From positions 35,722,537-35,786,536 of the forward strand of contig JAPTHN010000012.1 in NCBI GenBank assembly GCA_026936325.1: a stretch of DNA of 64,000 nucleotides. Direction: 5' to 3'. This stretch comes from Platynereis dumerilii. Taxonomy: Eukaryota > Annelida > Polychaeta > Phyllodocida > Nereididae. Below the pieces are notes generated by a model. That model saw nothing but the letters and a program-made list of their open reading frames with translations. It had not been told where the DNA came from and searched no databases. The translations under genes and the position numbers were made by a program. Shown here piece by piece: positions 22,692 to 32,604 of this stretch (position 1 is its first letter; each line of letters opens with the position of its first letter).

Positions 22692-23634
22692 CAGGGTGTC
22701 TACAGAAAAAGAGGACAGTCAACACAATTAGATTTGTTTACACTCTATTTTGTGCCAAGCATCATTTTTCAACAAAACATGATTTGTATATGTGCAGTAT
22801 ATTCAGAACAGTCAAATTACCCATTATTCTCACCCCTTGCTGTTGTAACTTTCTGCAGATGAGACAGAAAAGATGCAAAAGCGTGTTTGATGCTCTCCAC
22901 GAACATTTTGCCCCATGCAGACGTGTCGGAGACCTGTAACTTTAATGCAAGGGTTGGGATAACTTGCTGGATTCTGTCTCCCAATTTGCCCATACTGAAT
23001 AATCCACTGGGTGCAGCTTAGGAGACAAGGGGTGGCACTCTACCTGGCTCGGGAGGTTTGTTTTGAGGCACTCCTGAGTCTTCTTGGCAGTATGAACAGG
23101 CGCTACACCTTGTGGGAAGATAATTTTGCCAACAAAAGAGTTTCCTGTCTGACGTAATGGTACCCCAAATTATTTCAGAATGTTATTATAAACATTTGCA
23201 TTGATTACGGCACTCTGTTCAATGGCTATTTGAGATATTTTTGTGATTTTCTTGTCATAAGATGACTTCATGTTGAAGACATAGTGTTATTCCTGAATTG
23301 AATTATCGGCAGCTGGAGCATCAGCAAATGTCCCACTACTCATGCATGAATCATTCCTTCTCTCACAAGCACCATAAATGGTAAAAAATATCGCATCAAC
23401 AATGAGGAAAACAGGACGTGCCTTTTCAGCTTACAGCAACGCAAGCACTTTTGCATATCATGCTTGCATTTTGACTTTAGTAGTGATCCAATTAAAAAAT
23501 AAACATATTTGCAGTAGACCTAATATGGCTAACTATCAAATCCATTTTTATGTCAGACTTATCACCAAATTCTAAACTTATATGAGTGTCAAAAAGAAAA
23601 AAAGTGACTGTCCTCTTTTTCTGTAGACACCCTA
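22692..23634 (-). mobile_element. Tc1/mariner-superfamily element, decayed
   Basis: Inverted ends CAGGGTGTCTACAGAAAAAG / CTTTTTCTGTAGACACCCTA (about 28 bp) with TA at 22690-22691 and 23635-23636. The minus strand holds a degraded transposase (separate entry). The element ends only about 58 bp before the right GPCR start codon, so it lies within that gene's putative 5' intron or promoter. Confidence 0.82.
22931..23365 (-). pseudogene. mariner-like transposase remnant
   Basis: The minus-strand translation, with at least one frame change, contains APVHTAKKTQECLKTNLPSQ and LHPVDYSVWANWE. These match the catalytic-domain landmarks of Tc1/mariner transposases (QDGAPAHTAK and NPLDYSVW). The expected aspartates of the QDG and PDLNP motifs are substituted, and stops interrupt the frame, so it is inactive. 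It supports the family assignment of its parent element. Confidence 0.72.
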
Positions 23635-23677
23635 TACGAGCTGATTGTGTCATAAAAAGGCTTTTTTTGTATATTTC

Positions 23678-23679
23678 AG
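23678..23679 (+). promoter_or_regulatory. putative splice acceptor 5' of right GPCR
   Basis: CTTTTTTTGTATATTTCAG lies 14 bases before the chosen ATG and corresponds to the signal seen 5' of the left GPCR. It lies between the mariner remnant and the coding region. Confidence 0.45.
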
Positions 23680-23692
23680 TATTGCTGTATCC

Positions 23693-24811
23693 ATGATGAA
23701 CATTACCAATGAAGCAGAAGCTGCATCAACAATTTTTACCGCAACGGAAGTCAATGAATTTAGTTTCACAACGGAGAACAATCAGTATAATGTGACTGGT
23801 CTCTTCATTAATAATAGCATCGAACAATTCTGCATTAAAAACGAATCTTGGGATCAACATATTTTGGACAACTTCAAATCAATTTACTTTTTCATTTTTG
23901 GAGTTTTAACTCTTGCTGCGAACATACTTACTCTTGCTGCGATTAAACGCTCTAAATCGTTGAAATTAACAACTGCATCAGTCTACATTAGCAGCCTTTC
24001 TTTAGCAGATTTGATAAGCGCCCCTAAGTTAATAAGTACGCTATTCCTGCCGCACATCAAGGATTCCACGGTCTACAAAGTGACTCTTATTACAGCCCAT
24101 TCGCTTCATGTTATGTCATTAGGATTATCGCTTCTATGTCATCTTCTTACTTCATTTGACCGGCACACTGCGGTCATTAGTCCAGTACGCTATCGGTCTA
24201 TAGATATCAAAACCCGACGACTCAGAGCTTTCACAAAAGTATTGGCAATATGGTTGTACATGTTAGCACCATCTTCATTGGTGTCCTACTACATGGCCAT
24301 GAAGAACTCTCAATACCTGCGGTCCGAGTTCAGTTTATCGGCGATTCTACCACCATGGATTCGCGTAGTCTTCTTCGGCGTCCAAACTGCAATATGTTTG
24401 AGTATCACACTTTCCCTGTACGGTCGTGTTATTCGTCAACTTCTTAGGAAAAATCAAATCCACGATTCGCTGTCCCCTACAATCAACCAGAAGACCCGAT
24501 CAACGACAAAGATGATGGCTGTTGTCATTGTTGCCATGGTGATGTGCTGGTTGCCGTGGATAATTTCATTGACCCTCGGCCTCGCGAAGGGATCCCATGG
24601 TGCCCGGATAACACATGAGTTCACATTGTTTCTTCTTCATGCCAACAGCTTTGTTAATCCTTTCATTTATGCCAAAATGAGCACAGATTTCCGAAAAGCG
24701 TACAAAAAACTTCTTTGCTGTCGTCTCATACCTTCAGGAAACTCCACTCAAGTTGAATGTCGCAACAATGCTGCGAATGAGTTGCAACCCGTATTTCATG
24801 TCAACAATTGA
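23693..24811 (+). CDS. orphan rhodopsin-family GPCR, right copy
   Basis: Paralogue of the 4989-6119 receptor: 372 aa from the first of two adjacent ATGs, in the same place as the left gene's start. By eye about four of five residues agree across the helical core, and the C-terminal end NNAANELQPVFHVNN is shared. Seen: sequons in the N-terminus, SLADL in TM2, CWLPW in TM6, NPFIY in TM7. The TM3 motif is DRH where the left copy has DRY, which may alter basal activity or G-protein coupling (inference). As in the left copy, no TM3-ECL2 cysteine pair is evident. Both genes are full length and open, suggesting purifying selection on each. Transcription runs away from the duplication centre. The ligand is unknown. 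Confidence 0.88.
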   Translation: MMNITNEAEAASTIFTATEVNEFSFTTENNQYNVTGLFINNSIEQFCIKNESWDQHILDNFKSIYFFIFGVLTLAANILTLAAIKRSKSLKLTTASVYISSLSLADLISAPKLISTLFLPHIKDSTVYKVTLITAHSLHVMSLGLSLLCHLLTSFDRHTAVISPVRYRSIDIKTRRLRAFTKVLAIWLYMLAPSSLVSYYMAMKNSQYLRSEFSLSAILPPWIRVVFFGVQTAICLSITLSLYGRVIRQLLRKNQIHDSLSPTINQKTRSTTKMMAVVIVAMVMCWLPWIISLTLGLAKGSHGARITHEFTLFLLHANSFVNPFIYAKMSTDFRKAYKKLLCCRLIPSGNSTQVECRNNAANELQPVFHVNN

Positions 24812-24887
24812 AAAGCAGACACATCAAGACCACAGGGCAGCTGTTTACATTCATTTGTGTTGCAAAGACACAGAAGTCAGTCAGAGT

Positions 24888-25181
24888 CATAAAAATACAT
24901 AGAACGGACATGAGGCTCTAGCAGATGAAGCAACCAAATCCACCATCTTGGAACTGCCTGGCAGCCTGGCATTTGGTAACCGTGACGTCACCAATAATAG
25001 TGATGTCACTAGTAACGATGGCATCATGTCACGTCACAATCAGCCAAACACAACATCTCGTTGCTCCTGCTGTGACGTCACAATGACGTCATGTCTCAGG
25101 GCAGTTCCAATATGGCGGATTTGGTGACCTCAACTCGAGGTGGTGTCATACAGCCTCATGTCCATTCTATGTATTTCTATG
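24888..25181. mobile_element. hAT-type MITE carrying cAMP-response-element palindromes
   Basis: Inverted ends of 30 bp with two mismatches (CATAAAAATACATAGAACGG ... ) and an 8-bp target duplication GTCAGAGT at 24880-24887 and 25182-25189. The left arm at about 4880-4900 keeps the empty site. The interior has three perfect TGACGTCA sites (24983-24990, 25073-25080, 25084-25091) and several one-base variants. It sits in the 3' flank of the right GPCR only. Confidence 0.9.
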
Positions 25182-25371
25182 GTCAGAGTTGACTTGCTTG
25201 GCAAGAACTTCAAATGACTGGTCAGCTGAGTTGCTTTAAGAACTCTAAACTTGACTGAACTTCAACAAACTTCAGCCAAAAATTCCATTTCATGGGCCCT
25301 TCTGCACGTTAAATGTATGTCAACTGTGCATCTTAACTTCGGGAATTTCAGAATTGATGTCATTGAACATG

Positions 25372-25560
25372 TGGCTCCGTAGCGTAGTGGTTAGCATGTC
25401 TGCCTTGTGCACAGTGGATGCGGCTTCAAAACCCCACCCGGCCATGTACAGAGATTATCAGCTACACAGCTGTCTCTGGATGCCTTTGCAGGGCTGTCAG
25501 GTCAGATTTCCCCATCCACCCTCAGGGGTGGTAAACAAGATTTGACAGTCTCAAATGCGG
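25372..25560 (+). mobile_element. tRNA-derived SINE, longer copy
   Basis: Pol III A box (TAGCGTAGTGGTTAGCATG) and B-box remnant (GCTTCAAAACCCC), followed by a body containing GGGCTGTCAGGTCAGATTTC. Mirror partner of the 4762-4855 copy. Confidence 0.75.
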
Positions 25561-25805
25561 GGCAACCAGAGACAGCACCTTAACCTTAACTTTGACATTC
25601 AATTTGTTATTTATATGTATTTTATGGCTTCTGTATAAACTTATTCATTCTGTATAGGGATAAAACAATTTGGATAATGTTTCACTTGGTATATATTTCA
25701 TGTTTGATTAATATGGTGGTCCCGATAAAGGCAAATACGCCTGCACTGGTGTCAGCCTGCCATATATATTGCGTTTTGGTGATGGAAAGTGTAAACAGCA
25801 TTATA

Positions 25806-26206
25806 CACTCCTGCTCATAAATATGGAATACCTTATTTGAAAAAAAAATTCCTAATAAAAGTAAATTCCAGAGATTGAATGTCAGTAAAGTCCATTGAAA
25901 TGGTCAAGTCATCTGCTCTAATCACTCTTTGAAAGCCTCAACAGCATTTTTCGCAAGAATTTTTAATTTTTGGTTGAATGCACCTCACTGTAAAAAACCC
26001 CCTGAATTTCCATATTTCGTGCTGCTGTAACTTTTCTTTGGGTTAACGCTACAGCATGCGTTTTAAACGAAAGCATGTTCTTCCCTTTAGTGGTCAATGG
26101 AAGCAGTTACCATTGAATCAGACCATCATGTGCTCCAGCAGAAGTTGCTAAAGTTATCAATTTCAATTGAGAATGTTGAAGTATTCCATATTTATGAGCA
26201 ATGGTG
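25806..26206. mobile_element. TA-flanked mariner-type MITE, copy B
   Basis: CACTCCTGCTCATAAATATG / CATATTTATGAGCAATGGTG ends, TA at 25804-25805 and 26207-26208. Related throughout to 19336-19734 in inverted orientation. Confidence 0.83.
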
Positions 26207-26774
26207 TATACATATGTAAATATGGTCAATAAACTTACTTACTATAATGATTGGTATGATTGCCATTAAGTATGCATGGTGAGCGCTGTTGAGCATATTA
26301 ATCTGGAATGGATGCTGTATTATTTCATACTATAGGCCTATTATCATTATTATATTAACATTTGATGGATAAATATTTGATCTTATGAAGTACATGAAAA
26401 ATGTCATCTTACCTTGAATATGAACTCATAAGTAGAGAATATATGGCAGAACGTGTGGCAAACATTGAAATAAATCAAAGAACAAAGCTCTGCAAGCTGA
26501 TTATCATGACTGTGGAACAATATAGCATTAATGTTGTTAAGTTTCTTCAGATACGTTTGTATATATATTTGTGCTTCATATAATAAAATGTATATAAATA
26601 AATTGTATTACCATATTATTGATGTCATTGAATGTAAAGTATGTAAGTTGTTGTTTTGTCAGCCACTCTAAATAAACATTTTTTGCAACATTTAAAAGTT
26701 TACTGAACCTGGGCGCAACTCAGCTGCGACTGTTTTTAGTAGAAGTTCAACCAAAAAGTTGCAAATTTGTTGCT

Positions 26775-26870
26775 ACACTCTAACACATTTCAGACAAAAT
26801 TGGACTTTTAGATTCAAAATGGTTTTTTGAAAAACCAAATTTCAATGCAAGAAAAACCAACATTTTCTCA
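26775..26870. mobile_element. foldback MITE, CACTCTAAAAAAT family, half copy
   Basis: CACTCTAACACATTTCAGAC through CCAAATTTCAATGCAAGAAA corresponds to the left half of the hairpin family. The right half is not present. It marks the right limit of the recognisable duplication. Confidence 0.65.
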
Positions 26871-26879
26871 GACACATAA

Positions 26880-27865
26880 TTGTTAATAACAATGCAGGTA
26901 TAGTAGCATAATATACAACAAAGAAAATTATTTTCCTCCCTATTACATGGTAACCTTTGTAACAAATCAAATTTTTTAACTTCTTTGAATGCCTTTCTCA
27001 AAATAAGACAATATTTTGATGTAAATAAGTTATCCATGGCATTGTAATATCTCTTCACTATAAATATTTAATAAAATAGATTAATTTTTGTGTTCAAATT
27101 ATATAATATATATAGCAGATAAATCAGAGGTTCACCAGGCACCTATCTTCAATGATTTGTGCTATTAAATGTATTTTCACTGACGATTCCCATGAAAATA
27201 AAGGCTATTATTGGTTAAAAATGGCATTTTTACACTATTTCTGATCAAAGATGGGTTGTTTTTAAGGTTAGAAATGAAAATAACGTGCAAGCACTTTAAG
27301 AGATGCTTGTAGATACACTGCCTATCTTTACCGCTTGTCCGATTTCTCACTGATGCAGATAGAGCTTTAATACAAGTTTGTAACTTGTTAGTTAATTTAA
27401 ACCTACATGTATAGGCCTATATAAATTGTACTAAGGAAAGTAGGATATTGACATTCCGCAATTATTAGGAAAGAAAACCCCCTGCTAACTACTGGCAAGG
27501 GCCTAGAATAAATAATAACCTATTTGACGCTTTTTGGCCACCGAAATGTAAAGTAAAATATATGTAGAATTTTAGATTTATGTTTGTTGTTTTTTTCTTC
27601 TCAATTTCTCTCTTGACATGTTTAAATTTGCACAAATAAGATTATATTACACTAGCAGTGAATTGAGACAGTAAGCATCAATTGACTGGCAAAATATATA
27701 GAGCTCAGATATTGCTGAAGTGACCCCCCGCCCATCACTCAGATATTGCTGGAGTGAACCCCCTCACTCTTGACGCTGCTTCCCCTTCGTGTGGGTGGAG
27801 CCCTGCGATGGTGTCAGTGGCTGACTGGCTGTATTTCAATTGCAGTGCAAGAATGAAACATGTAG
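26880..27865. other. intergenic DNA, no gene seen
   Basis: AT-rich. A 30-bp word (TCAGATATTGCTGRAGTGA) is repeated at about 27706 and 27739. Nothing else is recognisable. Confidence 0.55.
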
Positions 27866-27867
27866 GC

Positions 27868-27922
27868 CTATCTATCTATCTATCTATCTGTCTATCTGTC
27901 TATCTGTCTATCTGTCTATCTG

Positions 27923-27970
<48 letters not shown>

Positions 27971-27971
27971 C
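27868..27971. repeat. (CTAT)n microsatellite
   Basis: About 26 tetranucleotide units, perfect CTAT/CTGT at the 5' side and pure CTAT at the 3' side. Confidence 0.95.
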
Positions 27972-28272
27972 ATATTATCTGCAGCTGAGTGGTGGCAGGA
28001 TGGAGCTCTGACATTCTGCAATCTTTTTTTTTTTGGGGGGGGGGTTTGATTGTGTATCGGGACATGGGTCACAGTACAAGCTTAATTCTGCTACACTGTA
28101 ATTTGCTTGCCTTGGACAGAACAAACTGTTATTTTGAGTGTTTGGAATAGGTCTCCTGGGTCATTGTATGCCTGTATTTTCTTCTTTCCCTCCCTTCTTT
28201 CCTCTTTGTAGTTTTTTGTCAACCACGCTCAAAAGTAGGTCAGCATGACCCAGTTAACTGCATTGATGTGAT

Positions 28273-28285
28273 TGACCTTTGACCT
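28273..28285 (-). promoter_or_regulatory. perfect DR1 nuclear receptor element
   Basis: TGACCTTTGACCT is the reverse complement of AGGTCAAAGGTCA, the DR1 consensus bound by HNF4, COUP-TF and RXR heterodimers. More AGGTCA/TGACC half-sites lie just upstream (about 28233-28250). There is no gene close by, so function is unproven. Confidence 0.4.
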
Positions 28286-28289
28286 GAAG

Positions 28290-29885
28290 ATAGTCAGCCT
28301 GTTTGTTTTCTTTATTAATTTTTCCATCTCAGAAAGACACCAAAAGTTTATCAACGCAAGATAAAATTCTGTTGAGGCTGTATGTAAAGTTTTAATTACA
28401 GAGGTGAAGCAGCACGATCACAGCACTTGTCATAAGTTTAGTGAACCTGCCTCCCACAATAGAGATGCGCTTGCAAGCAAGCAAGCATCTCTAATAAAAC
28501 TTACCCAACATAAATATCATCCAAGTCATGACCAAGTCACAAACTTTTAGGCGTAAGTCATAGTTGTAGGTGGAATATTGGGCACAAAACTAGGCGAAAA
28601 TGGCGATTTTTTGCTAAATTTTTACATGTAAATTTCAAGAGGCTTGGTCCGGCGTAAGGACTTCTCCAATTTTCAAAAAAAATTTTAGATGAAATATTGA
28701 CTGAATTTGTATAATTATCTTACATTGATAATTACCCATGGCTTCTACTTACATCAGCATTATTTAAATAAAATTTGTTATTGTACATAGTTCATGTGAG
28801 ATAATTCTGTGTCTGGAAGCATTTGGCCTCATAACATTTAAACTTCATGAAAGGAAAAATACAACTAATAATAATATTACTTTAATGATTTACGGAATAA
28901 AATTGATTTATCCAAGTGTTGTGTAGTCTACTAGGTACTAGGGAGTCTTAGATCAATGTTCTTGCGAGCCGGAAGGGCCAGGCTTCAGATAGATAAGTCA
29001 GGACCCTTCAACCACACAAAAGAAGCTTATATTAAAACAGTTGATGTCATCCTCACTTGTCTTTTTTTCAGTGCCATGCAAACGCTTTATGGCACATGGA
29101 CCATAACATTCACAGTCAAAAAGGAATACCAATTAAATTATTATTTCCATTCATAAAAGTATATTGAGCACATTTTGTGAGACTCATTCTCCAGACTACC
29201 ACAAATATGTAAAATTAATTTTTGACTGAGAGTCCTGTCTGAAAAAAAATATATATATATATATAATGGTAATGTTTGCTTATGAAATAATTATGAATGT
29301 CAGAAGTGTTTAACATCAAAAATTGTTCCGAATGGCATCGCCTTTAGATTATCGGATATATAGCTTCCTGGTATTCATTTTGAAGGAAATTTTCCAGAGA
29401 ATCCAAATATGTTTTCCACATTCTTCTATCTGTGATAGGGCTGAAGATATCGCAAACCGCGACTTTGCAGAACCGTAATATATCCTAAAAATTTCAAGGC
29501 CTATGTCAAGGGGGGTAGCGGTGCTCCGATTTTCAAATAATATTTTTTAGTTATGTTCATATCTCACCCAATGGCACATTTTGAGCCGGTATACATATAA
29601 AAGTAGGATTAAGTCCCCCCCCTACCTATGTCAAGCAAAATGACCGACCTGGGATTTTCTTTTTTGGCACAATGTATGAGAGTACATGCAAGAATCAATC
29701 TGCTATGGAACCCCAATGTTACGCTTATGCACATTACGGTTTAAGAAGTCTGATTCACAAGCTGGAAATTGGTCTCATCAATGCTATGGCCGTTGCTTTG
29801 GCATTCGAGAAAGAATGATGAATGATGAAGATTATAATGCTAATTCAGGACTGAAAATGTGCTGATACCACGGGCATGCACACCA
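28290..29885. other. intergenic DNA, no gene seen
   Basis: A short (AT)n tract lies at about 29251-29264. No coding potential or RNA gene was recognised. Confidence 0.55.
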
Positions 29886-29930
29886 ATAACACTTCATTCT
29901 CAACTGCCTTCCCTGGAATCGATCACTTAT

Positions 29931-31136
29931 CATAATAATAATAATAATAATAATAGGCATTTATATAGCGCTAATTCCAGTAAACTGCTCACTAGCGCTT
30001 GTGCATGCTGGATTTATCCGTAGAAACTTTTAAATAGGTAAGTCTTGAGATTTCTCTTGAAACCTTCAAGTGTTTTGGAGGCCTTGACTGTCTCTGGGAG
30101 TTGGCTCCACAGTTTCGGAGCGGCATGCGAAAAGGCTCTGTCTTCATATTTGTTTTTATTGTAGGAGGGTGGTTCATTTAACAGCATTTTGTTATTGCTT
30201 CTCAGATTACAGTTTCGTTCAGATTTTGGCTGAATCATATTTTGAATATACAAGGGAGCTTGCCCGTTTATTGCTTTCCAAGTTGTTAACATGAGTTTGA
30301 ATTGTATTCTTGCTGGAATGGGCAGCCAATGTAGCTGCTTCCTATGTTGGCTTACACTGTCGTGCTTTCTTAATTTTTCAATGAGTCGAACAGCTGAGTT
30401 TTGGGCCACTTGAAGTTTATACAGCAAACGACTCGATGTTCCATAAAGAAGACCATTTCCATAGTCTAGGTGAGGTGTGACAAGAGCATTGACCGCTGTT
30501 TTACAGGTCTCCTTGTCCATTGACTTCCTGATTTTTGAAATATTTCTAATATTGAAATAGGCATTCCGACACATTTTATTGACTTGTTTTTCCATGGTCA
30601 TGTTTTTGTCAAAGATTACACCCAGATTTCTAACATGATCGACTGCATTAATTTTGACATTGTCGACATGGATTGATGATACTTGGAGTTTATTAAGTTG
30701 ATGTGGACTGCCAATGAGTAGTAGTTCTGTTTTTTCTCCATTGTTACAAAGCTTATTTTCATGGAGAAATTTTCTGATATCAGCAATGCACTTTTCCATT
30801 TTGACTACGGCATTTCCTTGTTCTGAGAAAGTTGGTTTGAAAGATAGTATAAGTTGCTCGTCATCGGCATACTTTTGGTCTTTGACTTGGTGTTTTTCAG
30901 CCACTTCACTTAATGGAGCGATGTATGAATTAAATAGGATTGGTCCAAATTTTGAACCTTGAGGAACTCCAAATTTGAGTGGCAGTCTGGTTGATGTCTT
31001 GTCGTTAATAATCACCGACTGTGACCTTTCAGAAATGTATGACTTGAACCAGCATAGCGCAGAATCATGAATACCGTATCTGCTTTCTAAACGTTTCAGT
31101 AGAATCTGGTGATCAATTGTGTCAAAAGCTGCTGAA
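29931..31136 (-). mobile_element. L2/CR1-like LINE, 3' half
   Basis: On the minus strand this is the end of ORF2 followed by GCGCTATATAAATGCC and a (TAT)n tail at 29931-29955, the short simple-repeat end typical of L2/CR1 LINEs. Recognisable LINE sequence begins abruptly at 31136 in the middle of the reverse transcriptase, at the same codon where the plus-strand LINE piece stops at 36769. Confidence 0.85.
30014..31136 (-). CDS. LINE ORF2, C-terminal half of reverse transcriptase
   Basis: Open for about 374 codons from SAAFDTIDHQILLKRLES to KTYLFKSFYG. It shows the RT motifs GVPQGSKFGPILF (motif B) and YADD (catalytic, near 30865), then the thumb and C-terminal region characteristic of L2/CR1 ORF2 (LHWLPIPARIQFKL and APKLWSQLP). 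The N-terminal endonuclease and RT motif A are missing here. Upstream sequence that keeps the frame open to 31171 is unrelated filler. The open frame implies a young copy. It would reverse-transcribe LINE RNA in the intact element; alone it should be inactive. Confidence 0.88.
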
Positions 31137-31154
31137 TTCATTTTACTGAATTCA

Positions 31155-31548
31155 ACTTCATTCTCAAACACAACTGCCTTTCCTGGAACTGATCATCTAT
31201 CCACAGAACTACTTTATTCAGAAAATCACACATTTACTTAATTACTCAACTGCACCTGAAAGAGCCTTCCACATCGGAAAGAGCCTCCCACATTGGAAAT
31301 CACACCTTATCTCGTCACTGCAAATCACTTGGCTCGCAAAATTGCCTTATAACATTATCCACTATTAGACACATTGCTCGCAGATCTGTGGCACCAACTG
31401 CACCAGAATCTCTTGTCTCACAGGCACTAACGATTCAATCTGGTATTTTATTGCATCATCATCAATCAATTTCAATACACTTTAAATCAAATTAAATTGT
31501 TGGTTACCCAGTCAAATAACCTAACTACTACCTTCTATCATTACAGAG
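31155..31548 (+). other. presumed LINE 5' UTR
   Basis: Non-coding sequence upstream of LINE ORF1. Its first ~47 bp (31155-31201) resemble 29890-29930, just outside the other LINE piece's tail. It includes a repeated GAAAGAGCCT(T/C)CCACAT(C/T)GG word near 31260-31290. Confidence 0.5.
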
Positions 31549-32604
31549 ATGTCCGACCACAGACAAGATACCCATATACATGACCATGCTGCCAATCAAG
31601 ATGGTGACCTCAGCCTCAGTGAACCTGAAGTAAATGAGAAAGAAAATGAACCTCTAGCTAAAAGACTGAGGGGTAGGTCAAGGAATGAAGCCTCACTATC
31701 TGATGTCGATGATCCAACTGATCTTAAAAAGCTCCTGAAATCGAAAGATGATCAACTCAAGACCCTCACGTCATCTTCCAAGAAACAAATTCGTGAATTA
31801 CAGGATCATTTGACGAAGATTGATAATGAAAGTCAGACGGAAATTAGACGCCTACGCACCAGTCTCGCTGAAATTGAAGAAGAGAATTCAAAACTGGCCA
31901 AGGATTGTAATGAGAAAGCGGCACAGATAAGATCAGTGATTGCTAGTAACCAGAAAGCAGCCAGCGAGATGCGAATCCTCCAGTCAAATCTCGGATCCAA
32001 GGACGAAGAGATATCGGCATTGCAAGATGATAACAGTGAGAAAGATAAATCCATCTCCAACCTGAAATCCCGACTCGACCAGAGGTACAGGGAATATGAA
32101 GATCTACTTGAGCAGTTCGATGCTCTCGATGATTCAAACAACTCAGAAGTATCGAAACCTTTTGCTGTCATCTTAGTGGATGATATCACCACTACAGTTA
32201 TGCCTCACCTGACGAAAAGATTCCACTGGACCATGATCGACAGCACAACCTCAGACGTTGACTTCAGGAAATTTGATTGCTTTTTCATCTTAAGTGGCAC
32301 CACTGAGCTAAATAGAAAGAAATCTCCAGGCAAGATTGCCAATGAATTTACAAATATGTGCGAATCAGCAAAGAGGTCTGGTGCCATGCGCTTCTTTATC
32401 CAGCTTCCTCCCGTAGATGTAAAATCTCTGACCGGCAAACACTCCCTTCTGAATTTTAAGATGAGCAAATCTGCAAACTGCACTTACCTTGCGATGGACA
32501 CATCTGAGTCCTGTAAATATGACTTTCTGGAAGAAGATGGCCTCACACTGTCAGATGACGGGCTAAAACGCTTCAGTGACACGCTTATTACAGATCTCGT
32601 ATAA
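31549..32604 (+). CDS. LINE ORF1: coiled coil plus SGNH-like domain
   Basis: 351 aa from an ATG. Residues about 1-55 are acidic and polar with a basic KRLRGRSR patch. About 60-200 form a long heptad-rich coiled coil (KDDQLKTLTSSSKKQIRELQ onward). The last ~145 residues resemble the SGNH/GDSL esterase domain found in CR1/L2 ORF1 proteins: ILVDD at block I, SGTTELN at block III and DGLTLSDDG at block V. The catalytic Ser and His look replaced (VDD for GDS, T for H), so hydrolase activity is doubtful. ORF1 proteins bind LINE RNA as trimers through the coiled coil (known of the family). The last few codons run into the inverted end of an inserted DNA element at 32585, so the native C-terminus may differ. 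Confidence 0.75.
   Translation: MSDHRQDTHIHDHAANQDGDLSLSEPEVNEKENEPLAKRLRGRSRNEASLSDVDDPTDLKKLLKSKDDQLKTLTSSSKKQIRELQDHLTKIDNESQTEIRRLRTSLAEIEEENSKLAKDCNEKAAQIRSVIASNQKAASEMRILQSNLGSKDEEISALQDDNSEKDKSISNLKSRLDQRYREYEDLLEQFDALDDSNNSEVSKPFAVILVDDITTTVMPHLTKRFHWTMIDSTTSDVDFRKFDCFFILSGTTELNRKKSPGKIANEFTNMCESAKRSGAMRFFIQLPPVDVKSLTGKHSLLNFKMSKSANCTYLAMDTSESCKYDFLEEDGLTLSDDGLKRFSDTLITDLV

Larger units (their letters stand above)
4500..26775. repeat. giant imperfect inverted duplication (two arms)
   Basis: Sequence left of about 15030 recurs as reverse complement on the right. Pairs read directly are 4505-4740 with 26552-26775, 4860-6119 with 23693-25230, 7430-7500 with 19250-19345, 9655-10060 with 18130-18680, 10380-10830 with 17745-18060, 11060-11290 with 17340-17500, 12060-12230 with 17090-17300, 14470-14655 with 15212-15375, and 14850-14920 with 15145-15208. 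Each arm is about 10-11 kb and the spacer is about 230 bp. The GPCR pair, their 3' UTRs and possibly a SINE copy lie symmetrically about the centre. Arms differ by many substitutions and by arm-specific transposon insertions, so this is an old genomic event rather than an obvious chimeric assembly join. Confidence 0.85.

Noticed and set aside
4989-24811. GPCR copies as retrogenes
   Set aside because: Homology extends through 3' UTRs and several kb of intergenic DNA in inverted order, so a DNA-level duplication explains them better.
31833-32483. Minus-strand frames opposite LINE ORF1
   Set aside because: Antisense shadows of the coiled-coil ORF; Ser-rich composition arises from the complement of Glu/Lys codons.
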